This document shows positions 1-5,259 of a stretch of DNA of 5,259 nucleotides, piece by piece. The stretch covers positions 1 to 5,259 of the forward strand of contig NZ_CAMLDX010000151.1 of NCBI RefSeq assembly GCF_946478885.1. Direction: 5' to 3'. The DNA comes from an uncultured Bacillus sp. GTDB taxonomy: Bacteria; Bacillota; Bacilli; Bacillales_B; DSM-18226. Made by a program: the position numbers and the translations under genes. The notes below the pieces were generated by a model. The model was not told the DNA's origin and searched no databases. It worked only from the letters and a program-made list of their open reading frames with translations. Numbering within the stretch: position 1 is the first letter of the stretch; each line of letters opens with the position of its first letter.

Positions 1-1061
1 GCATGATTTTGCTGTCGACTACAATCATGGCAAATGCAGAAACAAGTCAAGCAGCCAGCAATAAATTACAACAAAATGCAGAAGTAATTAATCAAAAACA
101 AGTTGAAAAAGATAATATTACAATAGAGTTACAGAATTTAAAAGATGAATTATCTTCGATTGAAAATGAAGTAACAAAAAACAAAGAAAATATGGCTGCT
201 ACTGAAAAAGATATAACGAAAATGAAAGCGCTGATCGAGGAAAAGAAAGAAGAGATTGTCGTTTTAGAGGATAAGGTTCTAGTTCGAAAAGAAGTGATGG
301 AAGATAGACTTATTTCTCTACAGCATACTGATACAGCCAATCTCTTTATTGAACTGCTGGTGAATTCAAAAAATATTGATGATTTTATCCAACGCGCGAC
401 GGCTGTTTCAACGTTAATCAATGCAGATAAAGAACTGCTACAGCAGCAAAAGGATGATTTAAAGAAAATCGAAGAAGAAAAGGCTGTAATTGACGAGCAA
501 GAGGAAAAATTAGACGAACAATATCAAACATTGGCTTCTACGCAGGCAGCTTTGGAGCAAAATCTGCAAAAAAGACAGGAAATGGTTTCGGCTGTACAAA
601 CAAAATATAATACGGTTGTAAATGAACTCGCACTTGCAGAAAAGGAGAAAGCGGCAATTCAAGCAGATCTGGCTCAAGCTCAGGCGAGAATTACAACAGA
701 GAGACAGGAAGCGCAGGCAAGGTTCAATCAGGTTCAGCACCTACCGGCTGATGCTAATACATATCCGAAAAGTGCAAACGAATTGTATGTAACAGCAACT
801 GCTTACAGTCATGAGGACTCTAGTAGTGGCATGACTGCCTTAGGCTATAATATTAAAGCGAATCCAAATATGAAATTAATTGCCGTTGACCCATCCGTTA
901 TTCCACTAGGCTCAAGAGTCTGGGTTGAAGGGTATGGCGAGGCCATAGCCGGAGATACCGGCGGGGCGATCAAAGGTCATAAAATCGATGTGCTCATGCC
1001 ATCAGGTGCCGATGCAAGAGCATGGGGCCGCAAAACGGTGAAAGTTATCATTTTAAATTAA
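1..1061 (+). CDS. Secreted coiled-coil protein with C-terminal 3D domain (5' partial)
   Basis: This is a probable secreted cell-wall remodelling protein, cut at its 5' end. The frame is open from the window edge. The ATG at position 3 would give 352 residues, but the sequence from it (MILLSTTIMANAETSQA) looks like the hydrophobic core and ANA-E cleavage site of a signal peptide lacking its basic N-region, so the real start is probably upstream. Numbered from that ATG, residues about 17-245 are charged and heptad-like. Within them, about 112-160 (FIELLVNSKNIDDFIQR and following) resemble the helical hairpin of PcsB/CwlO-type peptidoglycan hydrolases. Residues about 261-351 form a 3D domain with the three aspartates D296 (AVDPSVIPLGSRV), D318 (AGDTGG) and D329 (KIDVLMPS). 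The 3D fold is a double-psi beta-barrel related to the catalytic part of MltA lytic transglycosylase and to Sps/YuiC, YabE and YocH. Peptidoglycan cleavage is therefore the likely activity, and control by FtsEX through the coiled coil is an inference. A terminator follows 7 bases after the stop. Confidence 0.9.
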   Translation, partial: MILLSTTIMANAETSQAASNKLQQNAEVINQKQVEKDNITIELQNLKDELSSIENEVTKNKENMAATEKDITKMKALIEEKKEEIVVLEDKVLVRKEVMEDRLISLQHTDTANLFIELLVNSKNIDDFIQRATAVSTLINADKELLQQQKDDLKKIEEEKAVIDEQEEKLDEQYQTLASTQAALEQNLQKRQEMVSAVQTKYNTVVNELALAEKEKAAIQADLAQAQARITTERQEAQARFNQVQHLPADANTYPKSANELYVTATAYSHEDSSSGMTALGYNIKANPNMKLIAVDPSVIPLGSRVWVEGYGEAIAGDTGGAIKGHKIDVLMPSGADARAWGRKTVKVIILN

Positions 1062-1068
1062 TAGAAGG

Positions 1069-1121
1069 ATGCCTGATCCCAGGTTTGTTCATGCTGAACC
1101 ATTGTGGGGTCGGGTATTTTT
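1069..1121 (+). terminator. Rho-independent terminator of the 3D-domain gene
   Basis: Bases 1069-1081 pair with 1105-1117 over 13 consecutive positions (three of them G-U type), including a CCC/GGG block. The T run at 1117-1121 follows directly. The loop contains a second small hairpin: GTTCA (1087-1091) and TGAAC (1095-1099) around TGC. It starts 7 bases after the TAA of the 3D-domain gene and ends far ahead of the ATPase gene, so it separates the two transcription units. Confidence 0.88.
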
Positions 1122-1148
1122 GTGTGGATATCGATGACTTCTTTCATA

Positions 1149-1162
1149 GGATAAAATTATCC
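1149..1162. repeat. Short inverted repeat GGATAA-AA-TTATCC
   Basis: Two perfect 6-base arms flank a 2-base centre about 340 bases before the ATPase start and 28 bases after the terminator T run. The form suits a dimeric regulator binding site, but it matches no operator I can name, and short A+T-rich palindromes arise by chance. No U tract follows, so it is not a terminator. Confidence 0.35.
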
Positions 1163-1194
1163 AATACATTAAATAAGACAGGTAATAGCTGGAA

Positions 1195-1222
1195 TTGATA
1201 GAATATAGAAAGAGAGTTTTAT
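1195..1222 (+). promoter_or_regulatory. Weak candidate sigma-A promoter for the MoxR operon
   Basis: TTGATA (1195-1200) matches five of six bases of the TTGACA -35 box. After a 16-base spacer, TTTTAT (1217-1222) matches four of six bases of the -10 box TATAAT. This is the best pair I found between the upstream terminator and the ATPase gene. The terminator implies that a promoter exists in this gap, but this particular assignment is weak. It would give an untranslated leader of about 275 bases to the GTG start. Confidence 0.22.
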
Positions 1223-1488
1223 CGCGTTCTTAAAAGAAAGTAAGTTTTTTGTTTACAAGATTCTAGGTTATCGGAGACTGATACAAGCGGGAAGAATATT
1301 GTTTGAAAAGGTTTGATATGTGTTGTAACAAATCCATTAGAAAAATGAAGCCAGGTTGTACTAACACGGCGTCCTTGTTGCTATCGCATACTCCAGCGTA
1401 CGCATGCCCTGAGATTAAAACCCCCGTTGATGGCAAGTTTCCTTTATATTATCAGGAAAATTTTGAAGATTGTTATAATAAATGCGAT

Positions 1489-1495
1489 GAGGAGG
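1489..1495 (+). promoter_or_regulatory. Ribosome binding site deciding the GTG start of the MoxR gene
   Basis: GAGGAGG lies 8 bases before the GTG at 1504, an ideal spacing and near-perfect Shine-Dalgarno match for a Firmicute. It is the main reason to start the ATPase at GTG 1504 rather than at TTG 1303 or ATG 1318, which have only weak purine runs before them (GGGAAG and AAAAGG). Confidence 0.8.
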
Positions 1496-1503
1496 CTGCC
1501 ATT

Positions 1504-2445
1504 GTGAATTCAGTCATTGAAAGGATTATACAAAATGTAGAAGAGGTTATGATTGGCAAACGACATGTCATTGAATTAAGCGTAACGGCTTTATTGGCGG
1601 AAGGGCATGTACTGCTTGAGGATGTGCCGGGAGTTGGAAAAACGATGATGGTCAGAGCATTAGCCAAATCGACCGGGGCGGATTTTAAAAGGATTCAATT
1701 TACCCCTGATCTATTGCCTTCTGATGTAACGGGTGTTTCCATTTATAATCCTAAGGAAATGGAATTTCAGTTCAGACCGGGACCGTTAATGACAAATATC
1801 GTTTTGGCAGATGAAATTAATCGAACTTCTCCCAAGACACAGTCTGCTCTATTGGAGGCGATGGAGGAGAAGAGTCTTACGATTGACGGTGTCACATACT
1901 GTTTGGAACAACCTTTTTTTGTAATGGCTACGCAAAATCCGATTGAGTATGAAGGAACCTATCCACTTCCAGAGGCCCAGCTTGATCGCTTTATGTTGAA
2001 GCTTGAGATGGGCTATCCTAATATAGAGGAAGAAATTGAGATTTTAAATCGGGTGCAAAAATATCCGCCCATCCATGCACTGAAGCCTGTTATTGGCCTG
2101 GAGGAATTAAGGAAAATACAGGAGCAGGTAAAAGAAGTATATGTTTCTGATTCGATTAAGCGGTATATTGTGGACTTGGCCCAAGAAACCAGATGTCATG
2201 GAAGTATTTATTTGGGAGTAAGTCCCCGGGGCTCGATCGCTCTAATGAAGGCTGCTCAGGCCTATGCCTTTATATCAGGGCGCAATTACGTACTCCCGGA
2301 TGATATTCAAGCATTAGTAAGGGAAGTATTCGCCCATCGCATTGTGTTAAACACTGAGGCAAAATTTGCTTCGATCTCGACTTATGAGATCATCGATTAC
2401 ATTTTGAAGTTGGTTCCGGTTCCGATTCAGAGGGTGAAAAAATGA
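1504..2445 (+). CDS. yeaC: MoxR-family AAA+ ATPase (YeaC-like)
   Basis: This is a cytoplasmic MoxR-type AAA+ ATPase, a family with chaperone-like roles in maturing or activating partner proteins. From the GTG start it has 313 residues, close to the usual 310-330. Visible motifs are Walker A (EDVPGVGKT, K46/T47), the conserved QFTPDLLPSDVTG segment (65-77), Walker B (NIVLADEINR, D103/E104), sensor 1 (ATQNPIEYEGTYPLPEAQ, N145), the LDRF arginine (R162) and sensor 2 (SPRGS, R242). The C-terminal helical lid reads YVLPDDIQALVREVFAHR (262-279). All catalytic residues are present, so it should hydrolyse ATP. The frame stays open upstream to 1282, giving a possible 380-residue form from TTG 1303, but family similarity begins only near residue 4 of the GTG form and the GAGGAGG site supports GTG. 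Its last four bases overlap the start of the DUF58 gene, the expected genetic partner. The cellular substrate is unknown. Confidence 0.93.
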   Translation: MNSVIERIIQNVEEVMIGKRHVIELSVTALLAEGHVLLEDVPGVGKTMMVRALAKSTGADFKRIQFTPDLLPSDVTGVSIYNPKEMEFQFRPGPLMTNIVLADEINRTSPKTQSALLEAMEEKSLTIDGVTYCLEQPFFVMATQNPIEYEGTYPLPEAQLDRFMLKLEMGYPNIEEEIEILNRVQKYPPIHALKPVIGLEELRKIQEQVKEVYVSDSIKRYIVDLAQETRCHGSIYLGVSPRGSIALMKAAQAYAFISGRNYVLPDDIQALVREVFAHRIVLNTEAKFASISTYEIIDYILKLVPVPIQRVKK

Positions 2446-3659
2446 AAGGGAAATTCCGGGTGTTTTACAGTGTATGGAAGCTCCTCCTGCTTGTCATTCT
2501 TATGCTGATCACCTTTTCATATGCCATGTTTCAAGGGAGATTTGTTAGCTGGTTTTTATTTTATAGTTTTCTTCCACTTGCTCTCTATGCCTGTTGCCTT
2601 GCATTTTATCCGATAGATAGCTTTTCTTTAGAGAGAGAGCTGCCTAAGCGAGAATTTCATGCCAATGAACCGTTGACGATAAAGGTTCGTTTGAAAAGGA
2701 ACTCCATATGGCCACTTCTGCTTCTGATTGTGGAGGATCAATTAGGGCAAGCCTTGTCTGCTGCTGTTTTTCGAAAGGGCAATAAAGTCTTTCTGTTTCC
2801 TGGTTTCCGCAGAGAGTTCACTTTTTCCTATCAAATTGAACAATTGCCAAGAGGAGAACATGAGTTATCCTCTTTAAGAGTTGTAACCAGTGATATCCTT
2901 GGGTTCATCCAACGTGAGGCGGAATTGGTAAGCAATGACAAGATATTGGTGTATCCTGCTTATGCCAAGGGGCGCTATAAACCACTTGAAAATGAATGGG
3001 AGCAAGGTACCGTTTCCGTGAATAATCGTATGCAACAGGATACCACAATGACAGTGGGGGTTCGGGAATATAGGCCAGGTGACCGTTTGTCTTGGATTAA
3101 CTGGAAGGCATCTGCAAAACGAAGTGAATTCATGATGAAGGAATTTGAGCAGAGGAGATCGCAGGATTTGATGCTGATCCTTGATTGTGCGCCCCACTCG
3201 TTATTTGAGTTCCTTGTACAATATACTGCTTCTATTGGACAGGATGCCTTGCGGAAAGGAGCAAGAGCAGGTTTGATGGCGTTAAGTGATCAAAGAATTT
3301 TGCTTTTGCCTACTGGAGGCAAAAGCAGCCATAAGCAGCTGTTGTATCAGTTGGCGAAAGTGAAAGACCAATCTCCGCTGACATTTGCCCAAGCCCTTAA
3401 GGCAGAACGCCATTTACTGCAGCAAAAGGCTGTACTATTGCTTGTGACAGCACAAATATCGGTAGAATTGATTGAGGCCGTGCAGATGTTTGCTACAAGG
3501 AAGTGCCGAGCGCAGATTTTTGTAGTCAAGCAACCTAAGGAGAAGATATCTGCTAATGAAATTTCCATGGTGGGAATGGCAGAGGCAAGAAGGATTGGTG
3601 TGCAATTTGTCAATGGACCGCCTCTCGCTACAGGCCTCGAAAAGGAGGTGACTGGATGA
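2442..3659 (+). CDS. yeaD: DUF58 domain membrane protein (YeaD-like)
   Basis: This 405-residue protein begins at an ATG overlapping the ATPase stop (ATGA), with AGAGGGTG just upstream as ribosome binding site. Two hydrophobic segments at about 12-29 and 34-56 form an N-terminal membrane hairpin, followed by a soluble part. Residues about 64-170 look like a beta-rich region of the kind found between the membrane anchor and DUF58. The DUF58 signature VREYRPGDRLSWINWKASAK covers 207-226, followed by LMLILDC (243-249) at the start of the von Willebrand A-like part. In canonical metal-binding vWA domains this strand ends in DxSxS. Here D248 is followed by C, A, P, H, so the metal site appears degenerate. 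DUF58 proteins regularly lie beside MoxR ATPases and are thought to be their membrane partners, so a role as adaptor between the ATPase and the transglutaminase-like protein is inferred. Its own stop overlaps the next start (ATGA). Confidence 0.9.
   Translation: MKGKFRVFYSVWKLLLLVILMLITFSYAMFQGRFVSWFLFYSFLPLALYACCLAFYPIDSFSLERELPKREFHANEPLTIKVRLKRNSIWPLLLLIVEDQLGQALSAAVFRKGNKVFLFPGFRREFTFSYQIEQLPRGEHELSSLRVVTSDILGFIQREAELVSNDKILVYPAYAKGRYKPLENEWEQGTVSVNNRMQQDTTMTVGVREYRPGDRLSWINWKASAKRSEFMMKEFEQRRSQDLMLILDCAPHSLFEFLVQYTASIGQDALRKGARAGLMALSDQRILLLPTGGKSSHKQLLYQLAKVKDQSPLTFAQALKAERHLLQQKAVLLLVTAQISVELIEAVQMFATRKCRAQIFVVKQPKEKISANEISMVGMAEARRIGVQFVNGPPLATGLEKEVTG
3301..3327 (+). repeat. Perfect 10-bp hairpin inside the DUF58 gene
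   Basis: TGCTTTTGCC (3301-3310) and GGCAAAAGCA (3318-3327) are exact reverse complements separated by the 7-base loop TACTGGA. In protein terms the hairpin covers the LLLPTGGKSS stretch. No T run follows, so it is not an intrinsic terminator on this strand. On the opposite strand the hairpin is followed by AAAATTC, which also lacks a T tract. It may be a stem in the operon mRNA or simply coincidence. Confidence 0.6.
3641..3650 (+). promoter_or_regulatory. Strong ribosome binding site of the transglutaminase gene
   Basis: AAAGGAGGTG is close to a full complement of the 16S rRNA 3' end. Its GGAGG ends 7 bases before the ATG at 3656. It lies within the last codons of the DUF58 gene, so the transglutaminase gene can initiate strongly on its own as well as by coupling through the ATGA overlap. 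Confidence 0.85.
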
Positions 3660-5259
3660 GTGAGCAACGAGATTTTCCTTCTTTTTTATTATATTGCTTC
3701 GGTTTTCTTTTAGTATGTGAGTGGATTTGGCCAGTTAGAGATCTGGTCGATTCAACGAATATTTGGGTATTTGTATTTTTTCTGTTATTTTCTTTTTTTA
3801 TCACCTATCTACGGGTCTCGTTGCTCGTTAGTTTTTTGCTCAAGGGAATAGTAATTGTTTATCTCTTGCATGGGTTGTACTTTGAAGGGAGTTTTTTACA
3901 CCTGGACTGGTTTTTTCCTCTTTTTCAAGACATTCGGGCAAACATTGCTATAGTATTTTCGGCAAATATCCCTGACATATCCAACCCGTTTCGCAGTCTT
4001 TTATTTTTCATTTTTTTATGGCTGATGACGTATCTCCTGCATTATTGGATGATACAACGTAGAAAGATTTTATTATTCTTTATCATGACTGTTGCATACA
4101 TTGCTGTTCTCGATACTTTTACGCCCTATGATGCCACAAAGGCCATTGTCCGGACGGTCATTATTGGTTTTTTATCATTGGGACTCCTGACTTTTTGTAG
4201 GCTGAAGGAAAGAGAAAAGATGGAAGGGGAAGGAGTCTTCTTTCACAAATGGCTGCTACCGTTATCTGCGATGCTTGGATTAAGCCTCCTGGTTGGATAT
4301 TCTTTGCCTAAACCAGAATCTATTTGGCCAGATCCGGTTCCTTATTTCCAGACACTTGGGGAGCGGGATGGAGAGAAGGGAGCCATACAACGGGTTGGAT
4401 ATGGAACGGATGATTCACGGCTGGGTGGACCTTTTGTGAGTGACAGTACGGTTGTGTTTCGTACAGAAGTGGAGTCCGAACATTATTGGAAAGTAGAAAC
4501 GAAGGATGTATATACAGGAAAGGGTTGGGTTCAATCGATTCAAGGGGCAGATTCTATTTTGTTTTCGCAGAATCGAAATGCACCAATTTCCTCTTTTGAG
4601 GACGGTGGCAGTGTTACAAAGAGTGTTGAATCAAGCCGTATCTATCAAATGGATGAATACTCTCATATTATTTATCCGCTTGGTTTAAAATCTATTGAAT
4701 CCGACTTAGACGCCTCATTTCAGCTTGATCCGGCGATAGAAAAAATCTATACCTTTTATGGAGGCCAGCCAGTGATACTGTCAAGCTATGAAGTGACCTT
4801 TGAAAAGCCGACATTTAATCTAGATGGGGTGTTGACAGCTGATGATGCCTCCGGTTTGAACCGGGATTTTCTAGGCCGCTATACACAGCTTCCTGATTCG
4901 CTTCCGGAAAGGGTTAAAGAACTTGCGGCAGATTTAACGAAGGGTCAGAATAATTGGTTTGACAAGGCAAAGTCGATTGAACGATATTTACACGGCAGCC
5001 GATTTTCGTACGATACAAAAAATGTCCTGATTCCAGGCGAGAGAGATGACTATGTTGATCAATTTTTATTTGAATCTAGGAAGGGGTACTGTGATAATTT
5101 TTCTACGTCCATGGTTACTCTGTTAAGGTCCCTTAATATTCCTGCCAGATGGGTGAAAGGATATACCGCAGGGGATTTCCGTGGAGCAGCAGATGACCTT
5201 TTTATGTATGAAATTACGAATGATCATGCCCATTCATGGGTTGAAGTATATTTTCCCGG
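3656..5259 (+). CDS. yebA: Transglutaminase-like membrane protein, TgpA/YebA family (3' partial)
   Basis: The frame runs open from ATG 3656 to the window edge (534 complete codons, no stop). It overlaps the DUF58 stop and follows an excellent ribosome binding site. About six or seven hydrophobic segments (roughly residues 10-25, 36-57, 60-74, 113-131, 138-153, 165-181, 199-216) form the membrane bundle of the TgpA N-terminal region (DUF3488). Residues about 220-420 form a probable extracytoplasmic linker domain, and a transglutaminase core begins near 425. The catalytic cysteine is C479 in RKGYCDNFSTSM, followed by LRSLNIPARWVKGY (490-503), and the histidine is H526 in NDHAHSWVEVYF. The third residue, usually an aspartate, lies beyond the edge, as do the expected final membrane helix and C-terminal DUF4129-like tail. 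Relatives are about 650-750 residues, so perhaps 150-200 are missing. The reaction is unproven: the family has a papain-like thiol fold and could act as a protease or transferase on envelope proteins or peptidoglycan-linked peptides. Context with MoxR and DUF58 genes is the standard one for this family. Confidence 0.92.
   Translation, partial: MSEQRDFPSFLLYCFGFLLVCEWIWPVRDLVDSTNIWVFVFFLLFSFFITYLRVSLLVSFLLKGIVIVYLLHGLYFEGSFLHLDWFFPLFQDIRANIAIVFSANIPDISNPFRSLLFFIFLWLMTYLLHYWMIQRRKILLFFIMTVAYIAVLDTFTPYDATKAIVRTVIIGFLSLGLLTFCRLKEREKMEGEGVFFHKWLLPLSAMLGLSLLVGYSLPKPESIWPDPVPYFQTLGERDGEKGAIQRVGYGTDDSRLGGPFVSDSTVVFRTEVESEHYWKVETKDVYTGKGWVQSIQGADSILFSQNRNAPISSFEDGGSVTKSVESSRIYQMDEYSHIIYPLGLKSIESDLDASFQLDPAIEKIYTFYGGQPVILSSYEVTFEKPTFNLDGVLTADDASGLNRDFLGRYTQLPDSLPERVKELAADLTKGQNNWFDKAKSIERYLHGSRFSYDTKNVLIPGERDDYVDQFLFESRKGYCDNFSTSMVTLLRSLNIPARWVKGYTAGDFRGAADDLFMYEITNDHAHSWVEVYFP

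Larger units (their letters stand above)
1122..1503. other. Intergenic/leader region before the MoxR operon
   Basis: This stretch of about 380 bases contains no gene I can recognise. The first part (1122-1302) is A+T rich and stop-rich. It holds two short inverted repeats (1149-1162 and 1227-1238) and a weak sigma-A-like promoter candidate (1195-1222). From 1282, after an in-frame TGA at 1279-1281, the frame of the ATPase gene is open without interruption. A TTG at 1303 and an ATG at 1318 could in principle begin translation there. The resulting peptide matches nothing I know, and the MoxR family similarity begins only after 1504, so I treat 1303-1503 as a probable untranslated leader or an unusual N-terminal extension. 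I see no riboswitch or T-box that I can name. Confidence 0.6.

Noticed and set aside
3..5. ATG at position 3 as the true start of the 3D-domain gene
   Set aside because: It would give a signal peptide without the basic N-region and with a very short core. The frame is open to the window edge, so the gene most likely begins upstream.
92..740. Minus-strand open frames at 92-421 and 510-740
   Set aside because: They are antisense to the coiled-coil region. Their Ser/Phe-rich and Leu/Cys-rich composition is what the complement of Glu/Lys/Gln-rich coding gives.
1252..1285. TTTACA at 1252-1257 as a -35 box with GATACA at 1280-1285 as a -10 box
   Set aside because: The individual boxes look fair but the spacer is 22 bases, too long for a sigma-A promoter.
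1473..1667. Minus-strand 64-codon open frame
   Set aside because: It is antisense to the MoxR start and the Walker A region, with no recognisable product.
2874..3667. Minus-strand open frames at 2874-3197 and 3347-3667
   Set aside because: They are antisense to the well-supported DUF58 gene, with no family resemblance and no promoter or ribosome binding site that I could see.
4506..4688. A 60-codon + strand open frame starting MYIQERVGF
   Set aside because: It lies wholly inside the transglutaminase-like gene in another frame, and has no convincing ribosome binding site or recognisable domain.
4851..4864. Palindrome CCGGTTTGAACCGG in the transglutaminase gene
   Set aside because: A realistic hairpin has only a 5-bp stem, and it sits in well-supported coding sequence with no downstream U tract of terminator quality.

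Overview
The window looks like chromosomal DNA of a low-GC Gram-positive, most probably a member of the Bacillaceae. The evidence is the moderate A+T content, strong GGAGG-type ribosome binding sites, GTG and TTG start options, a PcsB/CwlO-type coiled coil, a 3D domain typical of Firmicutes, and a gene order matching yeaC-yeaD-yebA of Bacillus subtilis. All supported genes are on the + strand.

Layout: (1) Positions 1-1061 hold the 3' part of a secreted cell-wall protein. It has the tail of a signal peptide, a long coiled coil of the PcsB/CwlO kind, and a C-terminal 3D (three-aspartate) domain. Its true start lies before the window. (2) A strong rho-independent terminator at 1069-1121 closes this unit. 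(3) Positions 1122-1503 are mostly noncoding. They contain two short inverted repeats, a weak promoter candidate, and an in-frame, cysteine-containing open stretch (1303-1503) directly before the next gene. (4) A three-gene cluster follows: a MoxR-family AAA+ ATPase (1504-2445, YeaC-like), a DUF58 membrane protein (2442-3659, YeaD-like) and a polytopic membrane transglutaminase-like protein (3656 to the window end, YebA/TgpA-like, cut at the right edge). Both junctions overlap by four bases (ATGA), which suggests translational coupling.

How the genes may work together: the MoxR/DUF58/TgpA trio is a widespread conserved association. The ATPase is cytoplasmic, the DUF58 protein sits on the membrane with most of its mass probably on the cytoplasmic side, and the transglutaminase-like domain faces outside. 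A MoxR chaperone-like machine acting through the DUF58 protein to assemble or control the envelope enzyme is a reasonable model, but it is an inference and its substrate is not known from the sequence. The upstream 3D protein is also an envelope protein but appears to be a separate transcription unit. In B. subtilis the gene after yebA is guaA, so guaA might be expected just to the right. This window cannot show it.

I found no tRNA, rRNA, CRISPR array, insertion sequence or phage feature. The most unusual points are the coiled coil-3D domain fusion, the cysteine-bearing in-frame extension before the MoxR gene, and a perfect 10-bp hairpin inside the DUF58 gene.
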